From: Aquimarina acroporae
GTDB taxonomy: Bacteria > Bacteroidota > Bacteroidia > Flavobacteriales > Flavobacteriaceae
Assembly: GCF_023195925.1 (NCBI RefSeq)
Contig: NZ_JALPRE010000007.1
Span: 248,001-312,000 of the forward strand
DNA length: 64,000 nucleotides
Direction: 5' to 3'
In this document: positions 26,877 through 36,115 of the stretch, one piece after another
Layout of the letters: each line of letters begins with the position of its first letter
Position numbering within the stretch: the first letter of the stretch is position 1
Program-made: the position numbers and the translations under genes
The notes under the pieces: generated by a model
The model's database searches: none
The model's input: the letters and a program-made list of their open reading frames with translations, nothing else
Told to the model about the DNA's origin: nothing

Positions 26877-27506
26877 ATGATTATATTGTATCTGTTTTTT
26901 GGAATTTTAACCGCATCATTAGGAGCAATACCTATTGGAGCTGTAAATATTGCGGTTATAAACACTTCCATCAAAGAAAACCTTAAAAAAGCATTTTATG
27001 TAGCCCTTGCAGCGGGAATTGGAGAAGTCTTATTAGCTTTATTCGCATTACACTGTAGTATGGAGTTATCTGATTTTTTTCAGAAAAACCAATGGATACA
27101 AATGCTGTTTATAGCACTCTTTTTTAGCATAGGGATTTATTTTGCAATGTTTAAAACTAGAAACAAAACAATCCCAAAACCCAAAATAAAGCTTCCCAAC
27201 TCAAAGTTTATAACCGGTTTCTTACTGGCACTTCTTAATCCACCAGTAATTATATATTGGATCGTTGCCATCTCCCTCACCAATAAATATATTTTTGAAT
27301 TAACAGTTAAAAATCCGGTCTCTTCGTTATCTCTTTTCCTTTTAGGTATTTATTTAGGAAAAATAGGAACATTATACTTTTATGGACGTTGGGGCAACAA
27401 ATTATCTAAAAAACAAGAGGGATCAGAAACCAAACTGCATAAAATTATTGGTATCGCTTTAATTACCATTTCTGTATTTCAGGGTTTAAAATTTATCATT
27501 GAATAG
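26877..27506 (+). CDS. LysE-family transporter
   Basis: 209 residues with about six membrane helices. The N-terminus GILTASLGAIPIGAVNIAVINTS carries the family's conserved small-residue and PxGPxN-like pattern (here PIGAVN). GFLLALLNPPVIIYW is the second family motif. LysE/RhtB proteins export amino acids or small amines. The following gene is a PLP-dependent decarboxylase; an exporter for an amine product is an attractive but unproven link, since 72 bases and a separate promoter-like element separate them. Confidence 0.85.
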   Translation: MIILYLFFGILTASLGAIPIGAVNIAVINTSIKENLKKAFYVALAAGIGEVLLALFALHCSMELSDFFQKNQWIQMLFIALFFSIGIYFAMFKTRNKTIPKPKIKLPNSKFITGFLLALLNPPVIIYWIVAISLTNKYIFELTVKNPVSSLSLFLLGIYLGKIGTLYFYGRWGNKLSKKQEGSETKLHKIIGIALITISVFQGLKFIIE

Positions 27507-27568
27507 AAAGTAAATAAGAATACTATTTTTTTAATAAAATATACAAGTAAATTATAATTTACAGCTCA

Positions 27569-27576
27569 TATTTTTG
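27569..27576 (+). promoter_or_regulatory. Bacteroidota -7 element before the PLP decarboxylase
   Basis: TATTTTTG matches TAnnTTTG and overlaps the possible GTG codon at 27576, favouring the ATG at 27579 or a later start. No convincing -33 partner was found. Confidence 0.35.
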
Positions 27577-27578
27577 TG

Positions 27579-29066
27579 ATGTACCTCTTAAAAAATACAA
27601 ATGTGAGCAAGATTAGCCCTAATCGTCAGTTAAAGTTATCTAAGGAAGAAATGCAACAATATGGTTACAAGATTGTGGATCATATTGTTGAGCACTTTGA
27701 AAATCAGAACACTAAAACTCCAGTAACTCATGCATCTAGAAAAGAAATGGATGCTCTCCTTGCAGAACAGATACCTCATCTACCGTCTGATGCCAATGAA
27801 GTTTTAGATTTTGTAATGGAACAAATCATTCCACATAGTAATATTGTTTCTCATCCTAAATCCTTTTCTTTTGTTCCAGGTCCTAGCAATTACATTAGCG
27901 CCATGGCCGATACCATTGCCACTGGTTTTAATATTTTTTCTGGGGGATGGGCTGCTTCTCCTGCAGCAGCAGAATTAGAAATCGTGACCATGAATTGGTT
28001 ATTAGAAATATTTGGGTTTCCTGAAAAAGACGGAGGTGGTATATTTACCAGCGGAGGTTCTATGGCAAATCTTACTGCACTAGTCACTGCCAGAAGAATA
28101 AAATGTGGAGATGATTTTTCGAAAGCTACAATTTACCTTTCAGATCAGGCACATTCTTCAAACATTAAAGCCATAAAGGTTATTGGATTTAAAAAAGAAC
28201 AAATAAGAATCATCCCTACAGATTTAGAGTTTAAAATATCATTAAACAAACTCAAAAACATAATTGCTCGTGATAGACTAGAAGGATTGCAACCTTTTTG
28301 CATTATCGCCTCTGCAGGGACTACCAATACAGGAACCGTAGACCCGCTAGATGAAATTGCAACTATTTGTGCACAAGAAAATCTATGGTTTCATATTGAT
28401 GGAGCATATGGTGGAGCAGCAATATTATCAAATTCAGGAAAGAAACTTTTGAAAGGCATAGAAAGAGCAGACTCTTTAACCGTAGATCCACATAAATGGT
28501 TCTATCAACCTTATGAAATGGGCTGCTTGCTGGTAAAAAATCATAATTGGCTAAGTAGTACATTCACAGAAAAGCCAGAGTACCTAAGGGATATCGAAGG
28601 AAACGAATCTGAAATTAATTTCTACGACCACGGTATACAGCTTACAAGAAGATTTAGAGCTTTAAAATTTTACATGTCGTTAAAGACATTTGGATTAGAA
28701 TCTTTCAAAAGTGCTATTGCCTATAATATTGATCTCACAGAACAAACAGAATCTATTTTAAGAAAAAGTTCATTATGGGAAATCGTTTCTCCGGCGACGC
28801 TTGCCATCATAAACTTTAGGTACAACCCTATTGGAGAAAATCTTTCTGAAAAAGAGTTGGATCAAATAAATCAAAATATTTCCCAAAAAATAATTGCATC
28901 TCAAGAAGCACTTTTGGTAACCACCGTGCTTCAAAATCAAGTGGTTCTTAGAATGTGTTTGATCAATCCGAGAACCACCATTAAGCACATACAAGACACC
29001 TTACAAAAATGTGAAGAATATGGCCAACTAGAGCTTCAAAAAACTGAAAAAACTAGTTCTATCTAA
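27579..29066 (+). CDS. PLP-dependent group II decarboxylase
   Basis: 495 residues from the ATG at 27579 (a GTG three bases upstream is possible). Pyridoxal-phosphate decarboxylase of the aromatic-amino-acid/glutamate/diaminobutyrate class. Seen: GGWAASPAAAELE, TSGGSMANLTAL, the cofactor-binding DGAYGGAA and the lysine in VDPHKWFYQPYEMG (Lys306). These fix the family but not the substrate; diaminobutyrate, aromatic amino acids and glutamate all remain possible. The upstream LysE exporter could handle a product. The stop overlaps that of the convergent DUF2797 gene by 4 bases. Confidence 0.92.
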   Translation: MYLLKNTNVSKISPNRQLKLSKEEMQQYGYKIVDHIVEHFENQNTKTPVTHASRKEMDALLAEQIPHLPSDANEVLDFVMEQIIPHSNIVSHPKSFSFVPGPSNYISAMADTIATGFNIFSGGWAASPAAAELEIVTMNWLLEIFGFPEKDGGGIFTSGGSMANLTALVTARRIKCGDDFSKATIYLSDQAHSSNIKAIKVIGFKKEQIRIIPTDLEFKISLNKLKNIIARDRLEGLQPFCIIASAGTTNTGTVDPLDEIATICAQENLWFHIDGAYGGAAILSNSGKKLLKGIERADSLTVDPHKWFYQPYEMGCLLVKNHNWLSSTFTEKPEYLRDIEGNESEINFYDHGIQLTRRFRALKFYMSLKTFGLESFKSAIAYNIDLTEQTESILRKSSLWEIVSPATLAIINFRYNPIGENLSEKELDQINQNISQKIIASQEALLVTTVLQNQVVLRMCLINPRTTIKHIQDTLQKCEEYGQLELQKTEKTSSI

Positions 29067-29857
29067 AGTACCGTTATGTTAACCACATACCCTTCGTGAT
29101 TTCGAACATTAAAAACCGTACCATCTTCAAAAATTAAATACTGACCTTTTATACCTTTTAAAACACCTGAGTATTCGGGTGTTTTTTCCAGGTTTAAACT
29201 TTTCAATTTATCTGGGTATTGTAGTACTGGAAAATGCAATGCTGTTTCCTTTCCATTGTCGATAAAATATTCTTTTACTTCATCGGGGATAAAGTCTTTT
29301 AATTGCTCTCTATGGATGACCAAGTCTTCGTCTTTAATATCATTCTTAAGCATCGATCTCCAATTAGTTTTATCTGCAACATGTTCTTTCAAAGCAACCT
29401 CTGTGATTCCTGCCAAATATCTATTAGGTACCTCTACAATTTCAATAGCTTCATGTGCGCCTTGATCAATCCATCTGGTAGGCACTTGGGTTTTTCTAGT
29501 CACACCTACTTTAACGTTACTAGAATTTGCCAAATACACGATATGAGGCTGTAATTGTACCTTTTTTTCATACTCAAGATCTCTATCTTCAATATCTAAG
29601 TGTGCTTTACTTAGCTCTGGGCGCATTACCCAATCACCTGTGGCGGGTTGCTTATAAAATTCTTCATAGCAATATCCTTGTCTATATATCTTTTTATTCT
29701 CTCCAGAACCCAGGCATTGATATCTTTCAAAAGAAATAGTCAAATGTTTATTCAATAATTGATTAACATGAATAAAATCTGAATCAAAAACAAGATAATA
29801 TTGAATAGGATCCCCTATTTCAGTTTGCATTTTGGTAAGCACCCCTTGATACTGCAT
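29063..29857 (-). CDS. DUF2797 family protein
   Basis: 264 residues, common in Flavobacteria. The middle part has HIVYLANSSNVKVGVTRK followed by PTRWIDQGA, recalling a GIY-YIG-like core, and the N-terminus carries a cysteine-containing region (RYQCLGSG, GYCYEEF). The C-terminal part (GVLKGIKGQYLIFEDGTVFN) is a conserved DUF2797 ending. Function unknown. It is convergent with the decarboxylase gene, stops overlapping, and has its start near 29857 with MQYQGVL. Confidence 0.85.
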   Translation of the reverse strand: MQYQGVLTKMQTEIGDPIQYYLVFDSDFIHVNQLLNKHLTISFERYQCLGSGENKKIYRQGYCYEEFYKQPATGDWVMRPELSKAHLDIEDRDLEYEKKVQLQPHIVYLANSSNVKVGVTRKTQVPTRWIDQGAHEAIEIVEVPNRYLAGITEVALKEHVADKTNWRSMLKNDIKDEDLVIHREQLKDFIPDEVKEYFIDNGKETALHFPVLQYPDKLKSLNLEKTPEYSGVLKGIKGQYLIFEDGTVFNVRNHEGYVVNITVL

Positions 29858-29979
29858 AAAGTTTAGTAATAAATTAAGCTTCTAAGAAGAATGTAATTTT
29901 TTTTATTATTTTAGTTTTCAGATGTCAATCATCTTTTAAAATAAAATAACACAATTTTCGCATAAATATACATCAAAAA

Positions 29980-31509
29980 ATGCCAATCCCACTAGTTAAT
30001 TCTATTGCCAGCTGGTTCTTAAAAAAACGTTTCCACCAAATGGAACTTTTTCTTAAATACCCTAATGAAGTACAGCTAGAATTACTACATATATTATTGG
30101 AAACGGCAAAAAACACCGAATTTGGAAAGACGTATGATTTTGCATCTATAAATAATTATGAAACTTTTAAAGAGCGCGTACCCGTGCGATCGTATGAGGA
30201 TTATGAATCTATGATTGAGCGAAGTCGGCTTGGAGAGCATAATATTTTTTGGCCAACCTCAATTAAATGGTTTGCAAAGTCTAGCGGTACCACTAATGCC
30301 AAAAGTAAGTTTATCCCAGTAAGTCAAGAATCACTAGAAGATTGTCATTTTGCTGCTGGCAAAGATTTGTTGTGCATGTACCTAAACAATAATGAAAACT
30401 CTAAATTGTTTACAGGTAAAAGTCTCAGACTTGGTGGTAGTAAAGAACTGTATAAAGAAAACGGAACCTCTTTTGGTGATTTATCGGCGATTATTATAGA
30501 CAATATGCCATTTTGGGCAGATTTTAGTTCTACTCCCAACAGTGAAATCTCTTTAATGAGTGATTGGGAATTTAAAATGAAAGCAATCGTTAATGAAACG
30601 ATTCAGGAAAACGTTACCAGTCTAGCCGGTGTACCTTCATGGATGCTAGTACTTTTAAATGAAGTACTGGAAACTACAGATATGGAAAGTCTTTTTGAAA
30701 TATGGAACAACCTAGAAGTCTACTTTCATGGTGGTGTAAGTTTCGAGCCTTATAGAGATCAATATCATAAGGTTTTACCTTCAAGTTCCTTCAAATATTA
30801 TGAGATTTACAATGCTTCTGAAGGATTCTTTGCTATTCAAGATCGTAATGACTCTTCAGAATTATTATTGATGCTTGATTATGGAATATTTTATGAATTT
30901 ATTCCTATGGACACCTATGGCAGCGAGAGCGAAAAGATCATTCCATTGAGCGAGGTTGAAGTTGATAAAAATTATGCCATAGTAATTACTACCAATGCTG
31001 GACTATGGAGATATAAAATTGGCGATACTGTTCGTTTTACATCTATCAATCCATATAGAATAAAGGTTACCGGAAGAACAAAACACCATATTAATGTATT
31101 TGGCGAGGAACTAATTATAGAAAATGCAGAAGAGGCACTTCGCAAAGCAACCAAATCGACAAATTGTGAAATCGTTGATTACACAGTAGCCCCTATATTT
31201 ATGCAAGGCAGAGAAAAAGGAGCACATGAGTGGGTCATAGAATTTAAAAAGTATCCGAAAAGTATTGAAGAGTTTACCATTGTTTTAGACAAACACCTAC
31301 AAGAGGTTAACAGTGACTATGAAGCTAAACGTTATAATAACACTACATTGAACATTCTTCAAATTAGAGAAGCGCGAAAAGGTTTGTTTTACGATTGGCT
31401 AAAACAAAAGAACAAATTGGGTGGACAACATAAAATCCCAAGGTTATCTAACCAACGAACTTATATCGAAGAGTTGTTAGAATTAAATAATGTTAACTCG
31501 TTCTCTTAA
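29980..31509 (+). CDS. GH3 auxin-responsive-promoter-family acyl-adenylating protein
   Basis: 509 residues, full length for the bacterial branch. In plants GH3 enzymes adenylate a carboxylic acid (auxin, jasmonate) and conjugate it to an amino acid. Motifs seen: the phosphate-binding-type SSGTTNAKSKFIP, an EIYNASEGFFAIQ motif, and a C-terminal YRIKVTGRTKHHINVFGEEL segment typical of the superfamily. Bacterial substrates are not known. It stands alone, ending before a strong terminator at 31573. Confidence 0.92.
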   Translation: MPIPLVNSIASWFLKKRFHQMELFLKYPNEVQLELLHILLETAKNTEFGKTYDFASINNYETFKERVPVRSYEDYESMIERSRLGEHNIFWPTSIKWFAKSSGTTNAKSKFIPVSQESLEDCHFAAGKDLLCMYLNNNENSKLFTGKSLRLGGSKELYKENGTSFGDLSAIIIDNMPFWADFSSTPNSEISLMSDWEFKMKAIVNETIQENVTSLAGVPSWMLVLLNEVLETTDMESLFEIWNNLEVYFHGGVSFEPYRDQYHKVLPSSSFKYYEIYNASEGFFAIQDRNDSSELLLMLDYGIFYEFIPMDTYGSESEKIIPLSEVEVDKNYAIVITTNAGLWRYKIGDTVRFTSINPYRIKVTGRTKHHINVFGEELIIENAEEALRKATKSTNCEIVDYTVAPIFMQGREKGAHEWVIEFKKYPKSIEEFTIVLDKHLQEVNSDYEAKRYNNTTLNILQIREARKGLFYDWLKQKNKLGGQHKIPRLSNQRTYIEELLELNNVNSFS

Positions 31510-31572
31510 GTTAACTATCTACTAAACAGCATCATCTGACGTTTTTTTGATAAAACGCTTAAAAAAATATGC

Positions 31573-31602
31573 AAAAAAGTACGGTTTACCCGTACTTTTT
31601 TT
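31573..31602 (+). terminator. Terminator after the GH3-family gene
   Basis: Stem AAAAAAGTACGG (31573-31584) and CCGTACTTTTTT (31590-31601), loop TTTAC, ending in a T-run. It lies 64 bases after the GH3 stop codon. Confidence 0.88.
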
Positions 31603-31686
31603 ATGTAAGAATTGCAATTTTTAACAAAAAATGTGGTCTTTCATCGTTCAAAAAAAGCGTTTAATCTAAAAATTTGTAAATCGTTT

Positions 31687-31715
31687 TTTGACCTCCCTTT
31701 TTCATATTAAATTTG
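31687..31715 (+). promoter_or_regulatory. Bacteroidota-type promoter of the small secreted protein
   Basis: -33 TTTG (31687-31690) and -7 TAAATTTG (31708-31715), spacer 17 bases, slightly short. The ATG of the next gene is 37 bases downstream. Confidence 0.55.
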
Positions 31716-31752
31716 TTACCAGTTAGTTACAAATTAAGTAAAGCCCCATAAT

Positions 31753-32067
31753 ATGAAAACTACTTTATCTTTATTTATTTTTTTATTCTTATCAACAGTT
31801 GCAATTACCGCACAAGAAGCAAATACTACTTCTTTAAATAATAAAGACCAAAAAGATAAAACGGTTACAGAAGCCAAAGAGAATGAAGATGAGAGAGCTG
31901 TATGTTATAGTGAGATTTCTAAGGTTACTTTTTATGAAGCTCTTATTCGTCAAAATAACTTTGACATTCAATTAAAAGACAGTAAAGATTACAATGCTAA
32001 TTTGGTTTTAAAGAATACCGAAGACATTATCAAAAACAATCAAGAAAGAATATCTTATACTGATTAA
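31753..32067 (+). CDS. Small secreted protein of unknown function
   Basis: 104 residues, not recognised. The signal peptide (MKTTLSLFIFLFLSTVAITAQ) is followed by a charged linker rich in Lys, Asp and Glu and a helical end (EISKVTFYEALIRQNN, NTEDIIKNNQERISY). It stands alone between a promoter-like element and a strong terminator, so it is probably a real gene with its own transcript. Confidence 0.72.
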   Translation: MKTTLSLFIFLFLSTVAITAQEANTTSLNNKDQKDKTVTEAKENEDERAVCYSEISKVTFYEALIRQNNFDIQLKDSKDYNANLVLKNTEDIIKNNQERISYTD

Positions 32068-32102
32068 AAATAAGGAAAATCACATCCAACTATTCAACCA
32101 AC

Positions 32103-32134
32103 AAAAAACACCTTTATAACAAAGGTGTTTTTTT
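32103..32134. terminator. Bidirectional terminator between the small secreted gene and clpX
   Basis: Stem AAACACCTTT (32106-32115) and AAAGGTGTTT (32121-32130), loop ATAAC, with A-run before and T-run after, so it can serve both converging genes. Confidence 0.85.
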
Positions 32135-32157
32135 ATGCATTATTAGGTCTATTACTT

Positions 32158-33390
32158 TTAAGAAACCGCTTTTAGCTTTTTAATAGTAGACTTATTCAAT
32201 TTCTTTTCAGCGTAATCCTTAGTTACTCTAAATTCGTTTTCTTCGCTCTCCGGTAACTCAAACATAGCATCGGTCAAAATCGCCTCACAAAGGGACCTTA
32301 AACCTCGAGCTCCTAACTTATACTCCATTGCCTTATCTACAATATAATCTAAAGCACCATCTGTTATTGAGAAATTAATATTATCCATCTCAAACAACTT
32401 CTTATATTGCTTTATAATTGCATTTTTTGGAGCTGTTAATATAGACCTTAATGTTTCCGCATCTAAGGGATTCATATAAGACAGTACCGGTAATCTACCT
32501 ATTATCTCAGGTATCAGCCCGAAGTCTTTAAGATCTTTAGGTATAATATACTGCAACAGGTTATCTTTTTCTATAGCATCCTCACTTTTTGAAGCACTAT
32601 ATCCTACAGCTTGCATATTTAAGCGTTTCTGGATAATTTTCTCTATTCCATCAAACGCTCCACCAGCTATAAACAATATATTCTCAGTATTTACTTCTAT
32701 AAACTTTTGATCAGGGTGCTTTCTACCTCCCTTAGGTGGTACATTTACTATAGTACCCTCTAATAATTTAAGTAACGCTTGTTGTACACCTTCTCCAGAA
32801 ACATCTCTGGTAATACTAGGGTTATCACTTTTTCGAGCTATTTTATCTATTTCATCAATAAAAACGATACCTCTTTGTGCTTTTTCCAGATTATAGTCTG
32901 CAGCTTGCAAGAGTCTTGTTAAAATACTTTCTACATCTTCTCCTACATAACCCGCCTCGGTAAGCACAGTAGCATCTACAATTGCCAAAGGCACATTAAG
33001 CATCTTCGCAATGGTTTTGGCCATTAATGTTTTACCTGTACCTGTTTGCCCAACCATTATGATATTACTTTTTTGTATTTCGATATCATCTTCGGTTTGA
33101 GGCTGCAATAATCGCTTATAATGATTATATACTGCAACGGCCATTATTTTCTTTGTAAACTCTTGTCCGATCACATATTCATCCAAAAACTTTTTAATCG
33201 CCATTGGCTTACGTAACATTAATTCATTAGTAAGCTCACCTGTTTCTTCATCTTTGGCTTCTTCTACCACTATTCCATGCGCCTGAACTATACATCTATC
33301 ACAAATATGTGCATCTAAGCCAGCGATAAGCAAGTTTGTTTCAGACTTCTTTCTCCCACAAAAAGAGCATTCTAATTCTTCTTTAGCCAT
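32158..33390 (-). CDS. clpX: ATP-dependent Clp protease ATP-binding subunit ClpX
   Basis: 410 residues. AAA+ unfoldase that feeds substrates to ClpP. N-terminal zinc-binding domain with CSFCG and HICDRC cysteine pairs, Walker A GQTGTGKT, Walker B FIDEID, and sensor and pore-loop regions ([26 protein letters not shown]). Start is ATG at 33390 ([12 protein letters not shown]). It lies 106 bases after clpP on the same strand, with tig before that: the common tig-clpP-clpX order. Confidence 0.99.
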   Translation of the reverse strand: MAKEELECSFCGRKKSETNLLIAGLDAHICDRCIVQAHGIVVEEAKDEETGELTNELMLRKPMAIKKFLDEYVIGQEFTKKIMAVAVYNHYKRLLQPQTEDDIEIQKSNIIMVGQTGTGKTLMAKTIAKMLNVPLAIVDATVLTEAGYVGEDVESILTRLLQAADYNLEKAQRGIVFIDEIDKIARKSDNPSITRDVSGEGVQQALLKLLEGTIVNVPPKGGRKHPDQKFIEVNTENILFIAGGAFDGIEKIIQKRLNMQAVGYSASKSEDAIEKDNLLQYIIPKDLKDFGLIPEIIGRLPVLSYMNPLDAETLRSILTAPKNAIIKQYKKLFEMDNINFSITDGALDYIVDKAMEYKLGARGLRSLCEAILTDAMFELPESEENEFRVTKDYAEKKLNKSTIKKLKAVS

Positions 33391-33496
33391 TGTTATTTAG
33401 TTTCTAATTTTAAACATTTCAGTCGTTTATAAGACCTTCTATTTACATATATTTTAATAAAAAGAAAGCCCCATATCGTTAACGAAAGAAATGAAT

Positions 33497-34171
33497 TTAT
33501 TCCCTTGTCAGAATTTCATCTATCATCCCATATTCCAAAGCCTTATCAGCTTTCATCCAATAATCTCTATCACTATCTTCATAGACCTTCTCATAGGTTT
33601 GCCCAGAGTGTTTAGCGATGATTTTATACAACTCTTCTTTTAAGATAAGAATTTCTCTAGCTGTAATTTCGATATCACTTGCTTGTCCTTGTGCACCACC
33701 TAATGGTTGGTGAATCATTACCCTACTATGAGGCAATCCTGATCTTTTCCCTTTTTGACCTGCACATAATAATACTGCACCCATAGAGGCAGCCATACCG
33801 GTACAAATAGTTGCTACGTCTGGCTTTATAAACTGCATAGTATCATAAATACCTAAACCGGCATAAACGCTTCCTCCCGGAGAGTTGATATAAATTTGGA
33901 TATCCTTAGAAGAGTCTACACTTTCTAAGAAGAGCAATTGAGCTTGAACAATATTAGCTACTTGATCATTGATACCAGTACCTAAAAATATGATACGATC
34001 CATCATTAATCTAGAAAAAACGTCGAAAATAGCAATATTCATTTGACGTTCTTCAATAATATTAGGAGTCATATTGGTTGGATACATACTACTAATAATT
34101 TTACCATAATAATTACTGTTAATACCATGGTGCTGAGTAGCATATTTTTCGAATTCTTTTCCGTAATCCAT
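33497..34171 (-). CDS. clpP: ATP-dependent Clp protease proteolytic subunit ClpP
   Basis: 224 residues from the ATG at 34171 ([10 protein letters not shown]). The frame stays open to 34222, but that extension lies in the tig terminator stem, so the downstream start is preferred. Catalytic serine is in GMAASMGA (Ser129) and histidine in MIHQPLGG (His154). Further family signatures are [13 protein letters not shown] and DRDYWMKA near the C-terminus. Serine protease barrel that works with ClpX encoded downstream. Confidence 0.97.
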   Translation of the reverse strand: MDYGKEFEKYATQHHGINSNYYGKIISSMYPTNMTPNIIEERQMNIAIFDVFSRLMMDRIIFLGTGINDQVANIVQAQLLFLESVDSSKDIQIYINSPGGSVYAGLGIYDTMQFIKPDVATICTGMAASMGAVLLCAGQKGKRSGLPHSRVMIHQPLGGAQGQASDIEITAREILILKEELYKIIAKHSGQTYEKVYEDSDRDYWMKADKALEYGMIDEILTRE

Positions 34172-34197
34172 ATTTCTTTTTCTAAAAATTTTATTTA

Positions 34198-34232
34198 TAA
34201 AAAAGGCGTTAAACAGTTTCATGTTTAACGCC
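34198..34232 (-). terminator. Terminator after trigger factor gene
   Basis: An 11-base perfect stem, GGCGTTAAACA (34205-34215) and TGTTTAACGCC (34222-34232), loop GTTTCA. On the minus strand it is followed by a T-run and lies just downstream of tig, ahead of clpP. Confidence 0.88.
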
Positions 34233-34273
34233 CTAAATATAAGTATAAATTCCTTAGTAAATTACAACTATTA

Positions 34274-35596
34274 TTATTTGTAAACTTCTTTTATAAATTC
34301 ATCGAAGCTAACCTCTTTAGTCTTAAGTTTAGCGTTCTCTTTATAGAAATTCAATAATTTTTGACTCATTAACTGCTCAGAAATTCTCTTCACTTCATCT
34401 TGATTAGATAATATTCTAGCCGCAATTCCTTCTAATTCTTCATCCTGAGGAGAAGTTTGACCAAATTGAGCCATTTGCCCTTTAATTAAATCTTTGGCAA
34501 AATCTTTAAGTTCATCAAATGTAACTTGAAGGTTATTATCGCTAATTATTTTGCCTTCAATTAACTGGTAACGTAATCCTTTTTCACTTTTTTCGAATTC
34601 ATCCTTCGCTTCATCTTCAGTTAAAGGCTGTTCTCCAGTAGTACGAATCCATTTCTGCAAAAATTCAACAGGAAGATCGAAGTTTGTATTCTCTAATAAA
34701 TTTTCAGTAACAGCATTAAGCAATTGCTGATCAGATTGCTGTTCGAACTGACGTTCAGCATCTTGTTTGATTTTTTCTTTAAGCTCTGTAACGTTCTTTA
34801 TACTTCCAGGACCATATAATTTATCGAATAACTCCTGATCTAAATCTGCAAGTTCTTGTTTATTAATTTCTGAAACTGTAAAAGTAACTTCAACATCTAA
34901 ATCCTTTGCATCGTCATGACTTACCTTTAAAGCACTGATAAGATCGTGTTCTTCTGCAAAAAGACCTTTTGTTTTCAAAGTAATAACATCTCCTACTTTG
35001 GCTCCTAAAAACTTATCAAGATTTCTTTTTCCTTTTATCTTCTCCAAAGAGACTGTAGTGTCATTATTGATCTCTTTTTCTTCATTCATAAAAGTACCAG
35101 CAACCAAGTCTTCTTTTTCGGCTGCATCTTTAGAAACTAATTTTCCGTATTGCTTTTGGATAGTTTTTACTTGATTGTCCACCATCTCATCATTGGCAAC
35201 AATTTTATAATGTGTAATTGCTTTTTTTCCAGTTAGCTTTACTTCAAACTTTGGAGCAAGCCCAAGCTCAAATTCAAAAGAGTAGTTTTCGGCATCCCAA
35301 TCAAAGTTTTCCTGCTCCTTTGGTAACGGATTACCTAAAACATCTAACTTTTCTTCAGTAAGATATTTGTTTAAAGCATCTTGCAGTAATTTATTCACTT
35401 CGTCAACCAAAACTGCTTTACCGTATTGTTTTTTAACCAACCCCATAGGAACATGACCTTTTCTAAACCCAGGAATATTCGCGTTTTTACGATAATCTTT
35501 AAGGATTTTTTCTACTTTGTCACTATAATCTGCTTTGGCTATATCTACAGTTACTACAGCATTTAATTCGTCTAATTGCTCTTTTGAAATATTCAT
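34274..35596 (-). CDS. tig: Trigger factor (ribosome-associated chaperone)
   Basis: 440 residues. Folding chaperone and prolyl isomerase at the ribosome exit. The N-terminus has the ribosome-binding signature in the region IPGFRKGHVPM; a divergent PPIase-like middle and a long acidic and helical C-terminal part follow. Start is ATG at 35596, 33 bases downstream of a perfectly spaced promoter on the minus strand. Its terminator is at 34198-34232, and clpP and clpX follow on the same strand. Confidence 0.96.
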   Translation of the reverse strand: MNISKEQLDELNAVVTVDIAKADYSDKVEKILKDYRKNANIPGFRKGHVPMGLVKKQYGKAVLVDEVNKLLQDALNKYLTEEKLDVLGNPLPKEQENFDWDAENYSFEFELGLAPKFEVKLTGKKAITHYKIVANDEMVDNQVKTIQKQYGKLVSKDAAEKEDLVAGTFMNEEKEINNDTTVSLEKIKGKRNLDKFLGAKVGDVITLKTKGLFAEEHDLISALKVSHDDAKDLDVEVTFTVSEINKQELADLDQELFDKLYGPGSIKNVTELKEKIKQDAERQFEQQSDQQLLNAVTENLLENTNFDLPVEFLQKWIRTTGEQPLTEDEAKDEFEKSEKGLRYQLIEGKIISDNNLQVTFDELKDFAKDLIKGQMAQFGQTSPQDEELEGIAARILSNQDEVKRISEQLMSQKLLNFYKENAKLKTKEVSFDEFIKEVYK

Positions 35597-35628
35597 TATC
35601 TCTACTTTTACTACTAAAAATTGGGTTG

Positions 35629-35659
35629 CAAAAGTAATACTTTTTTAGATCACTACAAA
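35629..35659 (-). promoter_or_regulatory. Bacteroidota-type promoter of tig
   Basis: On the minus strand: -33 TTTG (35656-35659), 19-base spacer, -7 TACTTTTG (35629-35636). Spacing and both elements fit the Bacteroidota consensus exactly. The start codon of tig is 33 bases downstream. Confidence 0.8.
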
Positions 35660-35681
35660 TTTTTAACTCTCTGAAAAACAG

Positions 35682-36029
35682 TTAACTTTTATCTTTCTTT
35701 AAAATAGAATGTAGTATAGATTGAAATATCGACAATAAAACACTAAAGATCAGTGCCCATATCCATCCATTTACCCTAAAACCATCTATAAAATAATCAG
35801 CTAACAAAATAATAGCAGCATTAATCACTAGCAAAAATAATCCTAAAGTGACAATGGTTGCGGGCAAGGTAAGAAACACTAAAACTGGCCTCACTATTGC
35901 ATTTAAAATTGCCAATACAATTGCAACTATTATAGCTTTAAAATAATCTTCAACTTGAACTCCAGGAAGAATTTGAGCAACAACCAATACTGCTAACGCA
36001 CTCAAAATTAATTTTAAAAGAAACTTCAT
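35682..36029 (-). CDS. Phage-holin-4-superfamily small membrane protein
   Basis: 115 residues with about four membrane helices, matching the small 'phage holin family' proteins (PF04020) found as chromosomal genes in many bacteria: IVRPVLVFLTLPATIVTLGLF is the typical conserved stretch. Despite the name there is no sign of a prophage here. It starts at 36029 and ends 85 bases before tig's start. Function unknown. Confidence 0.85.
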   Translation of the reverse strand: MKFLLKLILSALAVLVVAQILPGVQVEDYFKAIIVAIVLAILNAIVRPVLVFLTLPATIVTLGLFLLVINAAIILLADYFIDGFRVNGWIWALIFSVLLSIFQSILHSILKKDKS

Positions 36030-36060
36030 ATTTTCTGATATTAAATTACAGTATGAAGAT

Positions 36061-36095
36061 AAAAAAACCTGCTAAGTACTTAGCAGGTTTTTTTA
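36061..36095 (-). terminator. Bidirectional terminator hairpin after the SGNH lipoprotein gene
   Basis: A long palindromic stem (AAACCTGCTAAG and CTTAGCAGGTTT around 36065-36090) with flanking A- and T-runs. It ends the fadL-SGNH unit on the minus strand; the next gene, the holin-like one, begins 31 bases beyond. Confidence 0.85.
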
Positions 36096-36115
36096 TAAGA
36101 ATAATACTTTATGTA

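Noticed and set aside
35682..36029. Prophage remnant suggested by the holin-like protein
   Set aside because: This holin-superfamily gene is a common chromosomal gene, and no other phage gene lies nearby.
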